Origin: Castanea sativa
Lineage: Eukaryota > Streptophyta > Magnoliopsida > Fagales > Fagaceae
NCBI RefSeq assembly: GCF_040712315.1
Contig: NC_134017.1
Coordinates: 16,894,001-16,958,000, forward strand
Length of the DNA: 64,000 bases
Direction of reading: 5' to 3'
Shown here: positions 1 to 12,345 of the stretch, piece after piece
Position numbering within the stretch: the stretch's first letter is position 1
Layout: each line of letters begins with the position of its first letter
Translations under genes and position numbers: made by a program
The notes under the pieces: model-generated
Told to the model about the DNA's origin: nothing
The model's database searches: none
The model's input: only the letters and a program-made list of their open reading frames with translations

Positions 1-2064
1 GCACGGTTCCCCACTTTGCCACCCTCGCGCAGTAATCGCGCCGCGTAACACCGCCGCGAGGCAACCGGGTAAGAACCACCACCGTGTGGGACCGGAAATA
101 ATGAGGAAGCTTCTCGCGTGGCATGAACTATGGCCGCCAGTTCTCCAAGAGTAGATAGCGCACCTCGGCCTCATTCAAAGACTTACTAACGTAGTGAGAC
201 CGGTTTTTGCACCCCGCTTTCATCCCTTATAAGGACCAGCCGACCGCATGGACGGCCACCGCCGATAAGCAAACAAAACCTCGTCCGCCTCGGGCGAGAC
301 AATATAGGTGGCCGAGAAAGATATTGCTTAAGCCGTTGGAAGGCTAACATGCAGTCCTCATCCATTGAAACCCCTTCCATTTATTCAACAGCTTGGAAGA
401 AAGGGACGGCACCGGCCGCTGACCGAGAGATAAACTGCTCTCGCTGCGGCAATCATTCCGTCAACTTCGGATTTCTTTTGGGTTCCAAGGCGTCTGCAAA
501 TCCCGAACAGCCTCGACTCCGTGCCGGGTTTACCTCTATGCCTCTATGAGTAATTATATATCCCAAGAACTTTCCGCATCCCACACCAAAAGAGCACTTT
601 CGAGGCATTAAGGCGCAACTTGTACTTTCTTAGCACCCGGAAGGTGTCACCCAAATCTTTAACGTGTGAAGGTATTGTTTTACTCTTCACCACCATATCG
701 TCCACATAAACCTCAATGGTCTTTCCTAGTTGCTGTTCGAACATTCTCGTCATCATTCTTTGGTAGGTAGCCCCAAACATTTTTCAACCCAAACGGCATG
801 ACCTTATAGTAGTAGTTCCCCGTTGGAGTAATGAAAGTGCCTTCTCGATCCTCCAATGCCAATGGAATCTCGATGGTAACCCCGGAAGGCATCCAAAAAA
901 CTCATACGAGGATGTCCGACAAGCCGCGTCCACAAGCTAGTCAATACGTACGGGGAACGAATCCTTGGAGCAGCCTTATTCAAATCCGTGAAGTCCACAC
1001 ATACTCTCCAAATTCCATTCTTCTTTTGACCACAACTCGTATGCGCCAACTATTCTAGGGTAGAAAACCTCTTTAATAGCCCCAGCCCTCTTGAGTTTGA
1101 TCACCTCCTCCTTGACAGCATCGGAATGTTCCTTGGAAGAACGCCGAAGTGGCTGCCTTTTCGGAACAATGGCGGGGTTGACATTTAAATGATGACAAAT
1201 GAAACTCGGATCTACGCCGGGAGCCTCATAAGGGTCGCACGCGAAAACATCAATATTGCCTTTTAGAAATTCCAACAACTCCATCTTCTCCTAGTGCGGC
1301 AAACACATGCCGACTTGGAAGAACCTCTCTGGGTCATCCGCTATCATAAACTTCTCTAACTCCTCACAAACAGCCTCCTCTCCTGTCACCGCCCCGGATG
1401 CATCCGGAGCCGTTAATTGCTATGAGTCTTGGATGAGCAAAGCCGATGACTCGGCTTCTGTCTGATGAAGCACTACGGCCGATATGCATTGCCTGGCCAC
1501 CGATTGGCTGCCGAGGATCTCTTCAACATGTTCCCCAGAGGGGAACTTAACCTTAACATGCAAGGTAGAGGAGACGGCTCCCAAAGCGTGCAGCCATGGC
1601 TTGGCGAGGATGGCTGTATATGGGGAGTACGCGTCAACCACAATGAAATCCACCTCAACCGTTTCTGAGCCGGATTGAACGGGCAAACGAATTTGTCCCT
1701 TCGGCACAACGGCATTTCCTTCAAAGCTTATGAGTGGCGAGTCATAAGGAGTAAGATCTTCCAGCTTCAACCTTAGCCCCTTAAATAAATCAAGGTACAT
1801 GATATCTGCACCACTGCCCTGATCAATCATCACCCTCTTCACATCATAATTCCCTATCCTGAGAGTGACCACCGGAGCATCGTCGTGGGGTTGAATGGTA
1901 CCAACCTTATCCTCCTCCGAAAATCCCAAGACGGGTAAATTCACCTTCAACTTCTTCGGCCTGGAGCCTACCTCTTCAGCCTGAGAATGGGAAACCGCCA
2001 TTACCCTAGTGAGACCCGAGCCGGTCCTGCCAGGTGCAGCAAAGATAACGTTAATTGTTCCCAA
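1..2064 (-). pseudogene. Protease and reverse transcriptase of element A, truncated by window edge
   Basis: The protease part (about 1420-2064) keeps the aspartic-protease motif DQGSGADIMY, with the catalytic Asp present. It ends at a UAG (1420-1422) followed by CAA TTA; the RT part continues in the same frame. RT signatures include RVCVDFTDLNKA, a YVDDMVVKS catalytic box near 690, and RNase H start near 200-380. Extra stops (a TAG where element B has CAG, near 1293) and frameshifts (near 1.0 kb and 0.8 kb) show inactivation. Function in life: maturation of the polyprotein and copying of element RNA to DNA. Confidence 0.88.
1414..1422 (-). promoter_or_regulatory. UAG-CAA-UUA leaky-stop motif, gag-pro/pol junction (element A)
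   Basis: On the minus strand the protease frame ends GAC TCA TAG CAA TTA ACG, and the RT frame continues in the same register. UAG followed by CARYYA is the known readthrough context of tobacco mosaic virus-type replicase genes. The same nine bases are at the same place in element B. That it works in readthrough is inference. Confidence 0.6.
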
Positions 2065-2083
2065 TGCCGGCCAAGATGGATTA

Positions 2084-3420
2084 TTATTCTGATTGTTTGA
2101 GCGATTGACGCCCGCCCATTAGGTTGACACAAAGCCGCTTTCCTTCGCTGACAAGCTGCTCCAAGTGGTTCCAAAGGGTCCGACAGTTCTCGGTAGTGTG
2201 GCCCACGTCCTGATGGTACTGACAAAAGAGGTTCTGAGTCCTCTTCGCGGGGTCTCCTGCCATCTTACTAGGCCATCTGAAGAAGGTCTCCTTACGAACT
2301 TTCTCCAATAATTGGTATACTGGTTCTCGGAACACAGCGTTCACAGCCTGAGGTACTGTCGAGCCGGACTGCCCTATGTAATCTCTCCTCGGCTTGTTGT
2401 TGTGGTATCTGTCCGACCTGAAATCCCTTCTCTCTTGCGGGATAACCTTCTCCTTACCCTTTCCTTGCTGCTGGTCTTCCTCTACTCTTTTGTATTCATC
2501 AATACGGTCCATGAGGCGACGTACGCTGTGGACGGGCTTTTTGGTCAAGGACTTCCTCAAATCGTGGTCAGTAGGAAGACCTACCTTAAAGGTATTGAGC
2601 GCCACCTCATCAAAATCACCATCAATCTCGTTAAACATCTCCCAGTACCGGTCAGAATATGCTTTCAACGTCTCTCCTTCCCTCATGGTCATGGATAACA
2701 ACGAGTCCAATGGCCAAGGCACTGCTACACGTAATAAACCGCGAAGCGAATGCTCTAGTAAGCTCCCCAAACGAACCTACAGACCCCGATTTAAGGCCGT
2801 TGAACCACCTCATAGCAACAAGTCCCAAGCTAGAGGGAAAAACTTTACACATCAGGGTCTCATTATAAGAGTGCACCGCCATCCTCTGGTTAAAGTGACT
2901 CACGTGCTCCACCAGATTAGTCCGGCCATTGTAGATGGTAAAGGTGGGCTGGGTAAATCTCCTAGGAAGCCTTCCTTTCTCAATCCTCCGTGAAAATGGA
3001 GATTTGGAGAGTTGGTGCAACGCCCGACTCATAGCATCGTTCCCTAAGCCCCTAGAAGGAAGTTTCTTGTGTCTGCGAGCTGGCGGGTCGTCCTCCTCAC
3101 CAGAGGACATTGCGCTGGGGGGTGAGCATGACCTCGAGCTGTAACTACCTCCCTAGACCTCCGCTGAAGAAGGATTAGATGAGGACGGTGAAGACTTACG
3201 TCTGGCGCGGCATAGCTTTCTTTTCAAACGATTAATCTCCTTCTGCATGGCTTTAGCACCGTCCTCGTGGGTGGCGCTGCCCCTGCCATGAGTATGGCTA
3301 GCCCTAGGGTATTCTGTATGGACACTTCCCTCACGATCCCTTCAACGCTCAAGACGCTCGAAAAGATCTTCCGGTTGTGATCCTTGAGACTCTGCATGGT
3401 GTGAGCCTAGGTCTGCCATA
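2084..3420 (-). pseudogene. gag of element A, frameshifted
   Basis: Gag is the structural protein that packages the element RNA. Seen here on the minus strand are a charged N-terminal part rich in Arg/Ser, the conserved capsid region (residues around RRFTQPTFTIYNGRT, VEHVSHFNQRM and WFNGLKSGSVGSFGELTRAF) and a C-terminal zinc-knuckle-like block (CQYHQDVGHTTENC). The reading frame changes near 2.7 kb and again near 2.1 kb, so no complete protein can be made. Order and sequence match element B gag closely, which makes the family call firm. Confidence 0.88.
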
Positions 3421-3446
3421 GTATCCCAGCTCCTTTCAGACTAGAT

Positions 3447-3463
3447 TCCCACAGACGGCGCCA
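3447..3463 (-). other. Primer-binding site, tRNA-Asp type (element A)
   Basis: The minus strand reads TGGCGCCGTCTGTGGGA starting two bases inside the LTR edge. TGGCGCCGT is complementary to the 3' end of plant tRNA-Asp, the primer commonly assigned to Athila/Tat elements; the later bases match less well. Confidence 0.7.
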
Positions 3464-3465
3464 AT

Positions 3466-4208
3466 TGTAAGTGCACAATTGCACCTGGAACCAAAGAAAA
3501 TTATGGGCTCAGGCCCAATGAACCTTAAACAATGAAATTTGTAAAGTGTGGGCTTGAAATCTAGACTAAAGGTACTGAGAACTTGATAACAGGCTTTGGC
3601 GTGCAAACACTTATATATAACAAATGATAATTGCAAAGAGTCCTCCTCGGACGTAAGCCGAGGACTACCTCCGTATTATCTCTCTTTCTTTCTTAAAGAT
3701 TACAATTCTTAATTTCTCTCTTTTTTCCAGCCCCCTCTTCTTTGGCCTTCACCCCCCTTAAATACTTCTTTTTCTGATACTTTCTCCACGTGTTGCTCAA
3801 ACCCCCTCTAGATATTTTTTTTCTTAGTGCCTTTGAATAGTGACCAGAAGTTTCAGTTCTACTGCCTATCGCTCAGGTCACTTCCCATTAATGCGGCCAG
3901 AGGTAGGTGCGCAGTCTTTAATGGGAGGTGGCACTTTGCTCTTGGTATTTTTCTAACATCGATGCATCTAGAAGGTTCGTGTTTCCCCTTTTAACCAACG
4001 CCTTTCCGTACCCCGCCTTGACCTTCGTAGTGAATCTCCGAGTTCTCTTGGATCCGTCCGAGGAGAAACTCACCCTCGCCGTATCCTCGGGGACCCTGCC
4101 GTATGGGCCGATTCGCAGTACTAACAAATCCTTAACTCAAGAGCAGTTCGGCTCTCCTTGCTAGAGCCCAAATGCCCAAATGCCTGCTTGGGTCCTTTAC
4201 TCCCCACA
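3466..4208 (-). repeat. 5' LTR of element A (743 bp)
   Basis: On the minus strand it begins TGTGGGGAGTAAAGG and ends with CTTACA, giving the TG...CA ends expected of an LTR. It is followed directly by ATTGGCGCCGT, the primer-binding region. The R/U5 side resembles the element B LTRs (the line about the sum of the Fagales-style 'GGGCCTGAGCCCA' stretch is shared), whereas the U3 side differs. Confidence 0.88.
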
Positions 4209-5721
4209 CATATACTCTAAGGATATTCTTTAAAAAATATTTTTAGAGATTTTTATGAAAAAAAAAAACATATTTTTTAATAGTTTTTTTTTTCTATTTC
4301 CCATAAAAGTGGAATAAAAACTTTTCTAAAATAATTTATTAACAAATAACTTAAGAGCACCTGTTAACTGGACTCTTTATTATATTATAAATCTCCTTTC
4401 CCTCTTGTGTTTCTTCCCTTGCAGCTTGAGGTATTACTCCCTTGGCTCGTGTGTCTTGTTTGGATTTCTATTTGTAATTTGTTCTTTCATTTTATAAATC
4501 CATGGACAAAATCCATATAAATTTTTTTTTTGAAACTTCCAACAAATTTTTTAGTATAGTGAAATCATGCCAATCTTCTTAGGTTTTACAAAATGATATT
4601 ATATATGTCCAAACTTTGGACAAAATACACTTACCCTAGTTTATGGCACCTCACACTTTCACTTCATAACAAAATATTTCATTTTATTAATAAAAAAAAA
4701 AGGCAAAGTGCCATTTCATTCATAATGTTAAAGGAAGGAGTGTTATTTCATTCATAAACAAACTTAAATTTTGTGTTTATACAAAGTTACAAATCTCAAG
4801 GATAAGGATGTAAGTGGTACAATGCGATCAAAGTAACGGGAATTTTATATTGCATTGCAAGGTTTAGTTTCTAAAAAATCCCCATTGTGCCACACTATGG
4901 AAGGGTGGTTGGTTTTTTTAATTCTCGGTGTGGTTTAACTTGATGTAGCTAATTGATGCAAATGACAAGGTTGACTTGAGGGGTGACCAAAGGAGGGATT
5001 AGGAGTGTGCAACATGATGAAACTAGCATCGACCGAGATGAGGAGAGTAGGGGTATAAGTGTATAACTATAACTAGGAAAAAAAAAATGGAGGGCCAAGA
5101 CTAAGTCATCATATTAATTCGCAATTCAGAAGAAGAAGTGTGTGTATATATATATCACACATATATATATCACTGATTGTATAAAAGTTCTAAAATTTTG
5201 CATAGACATGATAAACCACATATCTAAACAATGACTTAGCATCTTCTTTAAAAGTTATGCTTAATGATGGTCTTTTATAGAATACATTTTATCATGGTGA
5301 AAATTTTAGCAATTTCTTTTCTTTTCTTTTTTTTTTTTCTTTTTTTTCAAGGAAGATAAATTTGTTGTGGAAAAAAGCAAGTGTAAATGCAAGTCAATAA
5401 ATTGTAATGACTAAATGGTGTGACTTCGAGTTAACAAGGCAATCTTAAAACTAACAAGGGCAGGTGGAGGTGGAGGTGTCCTTTCAAAATTGGATAGGGG
5501 TTCTCAATTTTATGTAATATAGAAGGGTATTAAAAAATTTGTAGAGGCCGTGGCTCCCCACCTATCAATGTAGTTCCGGCCTGGGGGAGAGGGAGAGATA
5601 CATGTTGAGTAACATGAGGGTCGCATGAGGGGAAGAACAACAATGAAATTGGTGGTGCAAGTGGTGACACAATCAAGAAGAGACGCTAAGGGAGTCAGGC
5701 ATATGGAAAGGATGTCATTTA
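4209..5721. other. Intergenic, no gene recognised
   Basis: AT-rich sequence with poly-A/T tracts, a TA-rich dinucleotide patch near 5140-5170 and a CT/T-rich stretch near 5315-5350. I see no coding frame with a recognisable product on either strand. Confidence 0.6.
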
Positions 5722-6025
5722 AGGTCCGTTTGGATAGAGCTTATTGCTGAAAACTTTAAACACTGTAGCAAAATAATTTTTAAATGTGTGAATAGTGTTG
5801 TGGGACCCATTTTTAATATTTTTTTCTGAATAAAATGCTTGTGGGTCCCATGAACAGTGCGTAAACAGTGCAGTGCGTGAACAGTGAAATTGGTCTCCCG
5901 CACAGTAAAATAACGTGCATGAACAGTACTGGTTACTGTTCATGCACGTGGACAAAAAAAAAAAAAAAAAAAAAACGCAGAATCTCAAAACGTGGCCACA
6001 AAACGCACTATCCAAACTAAGCTTT
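5722..6025. mobile_element. MITE-like element with hairpin
   Basis: About 300 bp. The left end carries GTTTGGATAGAGC and the right end carries the inverted equivalent (CACTATCCAAAC), i.e. imperfect terminal inverted repeats sharing GTTTGGATAG. Inside are GGGACCC(A) motifs, tandem GAACAGTG-type repeats and a perfect 16-bp inverted repeat (5913-5928 and 5934-5949) with a 5-base loop. Elements of this style (TTTGGATAGAGC..., hAT-like) are very common in woody dicots. I could not define a target-site duplication. Confidence 0.6.
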
Positions 6026-6704
6026 AATGTCATTTTTGTAACTTTAAGTAATCATTTAATATTTTTATATTTGATGCAAATTAGGATATATCCATAATTG
6101 GATTCATTTTTTTTTTTAAAACTATCAATACTTGTAAACTTCAAGACGATCAGAGATCAATAATTATCTCACCTAAAGATTGCCACATTAATTTCAGCAT
6201 GATCGAAATTTGTGGTCAAATTTTGTTATGTAGATAAACTTTCCTTTAAATCTCAATCTTTTATTGTACTATTAAATAAAAAACATAGTAATAATAACAA
6301 CAATTGAATAACACAAAAATGTTTTTTTGATGCCAAAGATTCACTGTTTGTAAAATATATTATTGAAAAGCCTCTTTTAGTTATATAGAACTCTATTTTA
6401 CAAAAATTGAATTTCAAGTGAAACTTAATTTACTCAAACTCGAGTTTTATGCCCATATTACGAGATTCAAAATCAACTTAAAATCAAGGTTAAAAAAGAA
6501 AATTACACAGGCTTGGAAGAGTATTAGTTAAATAACTTTCCTTTTTAGTAAAAAAATTCACAATAAGTATATATTTGGAAGAAATAAAAAAAGGTGTTAT
6601 TCATCCAGAAAGTCATAACTATTATTAACTCAGAATCAGAAAGAGTTCCCTGATTCCCTCAGCTCAATACTCAATCCTCATATCCTTCGACTCTCTCTGT
6701 CTCC
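6026..6704. promoter_or_regulatory. Upstream region of the asparaginase gene
   Basis: AT-rich sequence leading to the start codon at 6705. A TATA-like GTATATAT lies near 6567-6574, about 130 bases before the ATG, and the leader is CT-rich just upstream of the start. The promoter assignment is weak; no other gene is seen here. Confidence 0.35.
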
Positions 6705-9700
6705 ATGGCTACTAAAAATCTGCTCTTGCCTTATGTCATGTTCCTCACATTGCTCCACTTGGTAATTACACAGTAAAAACATAGTCTTTTCAGTTTCACT
6801 GCCTTTTGCATTTGCTCTCTGTTTGGTTTCTGAGAACATGTTTAAAAATGAAACAGAAATTGGAAAGTATGTTTCAACACCCAATTCAGCCCTGAATCTG
6901 TCAACAAAAATCCTATGTCGTTGTTATGTTTTTGGGTTGTTCCTGCTTTCCCAGTATCTTTTCCCTTTCACGCTGTTTGGATGCTGATAATTTGAAGGAA
7001 AATGGGATAGGGGAAAGAAAGAAAAGATAGTATTTTGATCTTATGTTGTGTATAAAATTAATAATCAAACATATCCAGCTAGTTGGGTTTAGAATTCTTC
7101 TAAATGGGTATCTGAAATTGTATAATTCCTTTTGTTCTCCTACATTTTCTCAGCAACCAAACAATTCTTATTTGAAATTTTGTAATAAGAGTGAGAGACC
7201 CATTTTTTTTAATTTCAGTTAGTGAAAACTAATTTGTACCTGTTCATTGTTTGATCAGGTATTAGGGCATGAAGCTGTGAATTCAAGTCAATACCCTCTG
7301 GTTGTAAGCACATGGCCCTTCTTAGATGCTGTTAGAGCTGGTTGGAGGGCTGTTGACAGTGGTCTTTCAGCCGTGGATGCTGTCGTGGAGGGTTGTTCAG
7401 CCTGCGAGGAACTTAGGTGTGATGGAACAGGTTGGATCTTAAATATGATTATGTTAAATTAAGTGATAGGCAGTGTGGTTATAAATTTACATGCCTTGAT
7501 GATCTAGTTTGCTATTCCCAGCATATGATTCTTTATAATGTTTTAATTTGTTGATTGTGGTTTATTTGATGGTCAAGGTATATGGGTATGCCAAGTGTGA
7601 GATCAGTTTGTTTAGGTCTTAGTTTCCATGCTTCAGAGAAAAAACATGTAAAACCAATTTATAAGTTCATTTATTGATTCTGAGCTTATGGTTTATCATC
7701 ACACCCGTTGTTAGATTTAGAGTATGTTGGATGTACTTGGAGCCAATAGTTTAAAAAAATGGCTTCTGGTGGACAGTAGAGTACTTAGTGCATCTGGTTT
7801 TTTTCTGTAGTCACTGTTGAACACACAATGGTTGAATTTATTTAACCATCCATTATTCTTTTATGATTCTCCTCTGAAACAGTCGGGCCTGGTGGAAGTC
7901 CAGATGAAAATGGGGAAACTACTATTGATGCTCTGGTCATGGATGGGGTAACCACCAATCACATATTTCATTTTCTTTTTTATCGTCCATTGTTGTTCTC
8001 TTTATTGTGGGTTGTTTCTCTGTACACATTGAAAATGACTATCTATTATGTGCTTGCTAAGGACATGAATAGGTGACAATGGAGGTTGGAGCTGTTGCTG
8101 CTATGAGGTATGTGAAGGATGGCATCAGAGCTGCGAGGTTAGTAATGGAGCATACGAAACACACTTTGCTTGTTGGAGAGCAGGCCTCGGCATTTGCCAT
8201 TTCAATGGGCCTTCCAGGACCCACAAACCTTAGTTCAACTGAGTCTATCGCAAAGTGGAGTAAATGGAAGGAAAATAGCTGCCAACCAAATTTTTGGAAA
8301 AATGTTGTACCTGCCAATGGTTGTGGCCCATATCATCCAAGGGATTCTCTTGACCTTATTGAAGGGATATGTTCCAAAGACATGGGAACTGTTGAACCAA
8401 GATCTTCTCTTGTTGGTCTTCACAGCCACGACACTATAGCAATGGCTGCTATTGATAATGTAAGTTGGTGTACCATCAGAGTTCCTTTCATTATTTTCAT
8501 TGCATTCAACTGAAGTTATCTGTCTTGCATAGATGGGGCACATCGCTGTTGGTACATCAACTAATGGAGCAACATTTAAGATCCCTGGCAGGTAAGGTTA
8601 ACATGAGGCCTCCCAACTGTCAGTGGTGATTATAAAATTGAAACAAATTGAGTCAGTAATTTTGTCGATACTTTTTTTTTTTGGTCTTTGTTTGGTAATT
8701 TTTCCTATTACAAGTCACTGTCTTTTACACTTATGGATCATGTTTTTAATCTCAAACATTTGGCATGGGGGCAAAGCCAAATGGTTCTTTCTATACCGAA
8801 TATGCTTTCTTGACCATATGTTTATTGGTGGTAACCAAAAAATTTGACAATATGACTAATGAAAATCAGTTTATTAGAAATTAGTTTGGTTCAGAAATTA
8901 AGTAAAGATCAATAGTATATGTTAGATAAGCTGCTGTAGTGGGACAAATTTTCTTGAGTACTAGGTCTGGCATTGCAAGATCCTGTGTGCCAGTATGACT
9001 GCAGCATGTGTAATTTACATACCAGTGTGATTGCAACAAATCACCTGTCATCATTTCCTTTAGAAACCCTGAATGCGAGAAAAAAATGAAAGGGAGCTGT
9101 CAACATAGTGACAGGAAAGGACCTAATGGTAGAATCAGAGACTTATCCATAGTAGGAACTGCTGTTTTCTACATTTAAAAGGCAAATGAATATAAAATGA
9201 TGTTGATATAAATAACTATGTGGTTTAGTTTTTTGTTAGCTTGCTGACATATAGTAAGTCACATTGGGATGATTGAAAGAATAATCACAACACTGACAAC
9301 ATAGTGATATTCTGACTGCAATGTGGAATTGCAATGGTTGATGATCTGTTTCAGTTTGACAATTATTTGGAAGGTTTAGTTTTCGCACCTTTTCTACTCA
9401 CCCTTTTCGTCCAAGAAAGACAGATTATAAAATTTCCCAGGTTAGAGATTCTATCCCCACTGTCCGTTCAGCTGGGCCTTTTGATGAATAAATAACAGAA
9501 AAGAAGGGAACAAGCCATGAATAATGAACATTTTACTGTCAAACTACCAGAAAATGTAAAGGTTAGCTGATAGATCTAAGGCTTAGAGCATGGAGAAAAT
9601 CATCTATATCTCTACGTTGTTAACCTTGGTCTTCTCTGAGAGGATTAATGAGGGAGTAAAATTAAAATATCAGATAAAACTCCATCTTTTAAAGATCATA

Positions 9701-11324
9701 GTCTGATAAACAACTAGTTTGAAGATATGAGATCTTGAAGGCTAAGGCTTGTGGACTTTTTAGTTGATTATATCATATTGTTATTCTTCAACGAGTGACA
9801 TCTTATGTCTGTCTATATTGCATGAGGAATTGTAGTGTAACCATTGTCAGAAATTTTATCTATCCTGTAAAGAATCACATGCATCACGGAAATGATGAGG
9901 AAGTGAGATTCAAGCTCCACTATAGAGAACCGTTGTTGTTACTATTTTTTTGTTTGGCATTTTGTGCAGTACATGAATCAGAATTCAGAAGAGATGATGG
10001 AGTATTTTTTTTTTTTTCTGGTCACTTTTTTTTCAATAACCTTTTAAGTCAATGGTAATTTGAACTTATAAAAGTTCAATAAAACAGATGTTTCATATCA
10101 TGAAAGTAGAGCAAGTCTATGCCAATTAGTGAGGATGTGCTGCATAAGCCTTTTTATGAAATCACTGAATGGAACTTATCAAAAAAAGAAATCACTTAAT
10201 GGAAGTTTTTCCTTGACTGCAGGGTAGGCGATGGACCCATCACAGGATCTTCTGCATATGCTGATGATGAAATTGGTGCATGTGGTGCAACTGGGGATGG
10301 TGACATTATGATGCGTTTCCTTCCATGGTAATGCAAGGTTTTTTTTTATTTTTAACCTATAAAAAAAAAAAGTTTTTAACTTTCAGTTTTGAGATCATTT
10401 GTGTTACACTGTTACTAGTTGTCTCTTATCATTCAGAAGCAAAATCCCAAAAGTTCTTTGAATATCTGGGAAGCACTGGAATAAATACTGAAAAGTGAAA
10501 ACCATCAACATCAATATCGGTTTCTTTCTCTTTTTTACCTGACAAACTTAATATTAATTAAGAATTTGAGTTACTCATATTTCTTAATGGGTTTGCTTCA
10601 AGATATGTCTATAATCTTCATCGTAATCAACACTTATGTATACTTACAAAAAGTAATCAAAATTTATGTATGATGCTAAATAAGTCAGGCGACTTAAGCT
10701 TTACTAGGCTTGTTTTTGTCCCTTTACAGAGTAGGAAATCAGATTAAAATTGGATTGGCTTAATTTATTTAACTAAGCACGGTAGTCTTTTTGGATGGGG
10801 TAAACTATAGACCCTCCAAACACACCAACCCAATCATGCTTGCCTCTGAGCTTGATTGCACCTCCAAACTGCTGATCCTTTGGAAACTTTATGCACACAA
10901 TTTATGAATATGTTTCTGGATTTATAAGGCATGTTTGGTTGCCTGTACTCTTGTGTACGTAGTATATCCAATTATAGTGTGTTATCATGCTTGAAACAAT
11001 CCATGTTTTAGCTACAGTGATATGCCTATAATAAATTTTTTTTTTTTAATCTTATTTTCTGTTCTGTGTTTTGAATCTAAAGACAATTTCCCATGTGATT
11101 TCAGTTATCAGGTTGTGGAGAGTATGAGATTGGGAATGGAACCTAAAACTGCTGCTAAGGATGCAATATCACGAATAGCGAGAAAATTTCCTGATTTTGT
11201 GGGAGCTGTTTTTGCCATTAATAAGAATGGGGTGCATGCTGGTGCTTGCCATGGATGGACGTTTCAATACTCGGTGAGAAGTCCAGAAATGAATGATGTG
11301 GAGGTTTTCACAGTACAGCCCTAA
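6705..11324 (+). CDS. Isoaspartyl peptidase/L-asparaginase, aspartylglucosaminidase type
   Basis: Seven exons: 6705-6761, 7259-7430, 7883-7947, 8073-8459, 8533-8591, 10223-10327, 11105-11324; all GT-AG, total 354 aa with frames in register. It belongs to the N-terminal-nucleophile hydrolases that cut beta-aspartyl or N4-(GlcNAc)-asparagine bonds; the precursor cleaves itself to expose the nucleophile. The first 19-20 residues ([19 protein letters not shown]) form a hydrophobic signal peptide, so a secretory or vacuolar location is likely. The self-cleavage site is HSHD/TIAMA with Thr219 as nucleophile. Substrate-binding residues by analogy with the human enzyme are Arg247, Asp250, Thr270 and Gly271 (motifs GRVGDGPI and CGATGDGD). 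Length and motif order match plant proteins of the At5g61540 type. No break is seen. Introns hold no recognisable gene; intron 5 (8592-10222) is the longest. Confidence 0.93.
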
Positions 11325-11459
11325 ATTAGGAACTCTCTTATATTGACTGCTAGCTTGATACTTCATGTGTAGTATTATTGTGGATGGTTTTTTGGATTAT
11401 TGCTAAAATTTAAGTGATATGGAATTATTGTACTTGGATGATATTAATAAGGCTAGACT

Positions 11460-11600
11460 TAGTGTGTGTTTGGATACCAATAAAAAATTAAAATTATTTT
11501 ACTATTTAGCTTATTTTTGCTACTATTTATGAGCTCTACTACACTTTTTAGTACTATTCATGGGCTCCACTGTATTATTTCAACTAACATTTAGCAAAGG
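11460..11600. mobile_element. Fragment of a TTTGGATA-type MITE
   Basis: Starts GTGTGTTTGGATACCA and contains the GGGCTCCACTGTA / GAGCTCTACTACA type repeats typical of the same MITE style as the 5.7-kb element. Only one end is clear; no inverted partner end was found. Confidence 0.4.
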
Positions 11601-11745
11601 CGGATGTGATTCAACAATTGGGGGAGGAAAATATGAAAAAAAGAAAAAACAAAAGAAAATAGAAAATAGAAGAAAAAGAAATATATATATATATATATAT
11701 ATTTTCCCCTCTTTTGTGTTAAAAGTTAAAAAAACTATGCATTTA

Positions 11746-12146
11746 GAGCACTCACAGTAAAGTTGCTAAAAATTATTATTTTTAACAACTCAAAAAGTTA
11801 CTTTATCTATTTTAACAAATCATTTTACAATAGACCCAACATCAAAGCATATAAAAGTTTTAGCTTTTCATTTAAATATTCTTTTTTATTACGTAAAGGT
11901 GAGGAAGTACTGAGCATATGGGAGAGGCGGACACTGTGAGTGTGATTTGTGTGATTAAAATAGTCTATTTTTGCATATAACTCTCAGCTATAGTAGGCTA
12001 CTATCTCTAACAGTGGCCCACTGTAGCAAAGAGTCAAAATATTATATCAATAAGTTATTTTAACAACCTTGCTGTATAGGTGTTTATAGTGTTTGGGTTG
12101 CTAAAATGACTAAATAGTCATATTAACAACTTCATTGTGAGTGCTC
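11746..12146. mobile_element. MITE, 401 bp, with 20-bp terminal inverted repeats
   Basis: The left end GAGCACTCACAGTAAAGTTG and the reverse complement of the right end (GAGCACTCACAATGAAGTTG) match at 18 of 20 positions. The interior is AT-rich with no coding potential. No target-site duplication is obvious, so the superfamily is left open. Confidence 0.72.
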
Positions 12147-12179
12147 AATAGACATGCCAACAACAGATACATACATAAG

Positions 12180-12345
12180 GGTTTGTTTTAAGGGCAAAGC
12201 TTTCATCTAGTGCATTGGACAGTACACAATGTAGACACGTGACAAAATTTGAACACTACATCATAAGGTTTTGTTTTAAGGGCAAAACTTCCATCTAGTG
12301 CATTGGACAGTACACAATGTAGACACGTGACAAAATTTGAACACT
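12180..12345 (+). repeat. Tandem duplication of an 88-bp unit
   Basis: The phrase TGTTTTAAGGGCAAA through CAAAATTTGAACACT occurs twice with a spacing of 88 bases (e.g. 12184 and 12272), with only a few differences. The function is unknown. Confidence 0.85.

Larger units (their letters stand above)
1..4208 (-). mobile_element. Tat-lineage Ty3/gypsy retrotransposon, 5' part (element A)
   Basis: Reading on the minus strand, this is LTR (3466-4208), primer-binding site, gag, protease and the start of reverse transcriptase; the rest lies beyond the left window edge. It is clearly related to element B at 28940-40311 in every coding block but has an LTR whose first part is quite different, so the two are separate members of one family. 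Several frameshifts and stop codons show that it is dead. The right target-site flank is CATAT just after 4208; its partner lies outside the window. Confidence 0.93.

Noticed and set aside
2312..2993. Plus-strand frames opposite gag of element A
   Set aside because: Antisense shadows of the gag region; no independent features, unlike the antisense gene at 36480-39045.
6678..6884. Minus-strand open frame
   Set aside because: It overlaps exon 1 and the leader of the asparaginase gene in antisense and shows no family resemblance.
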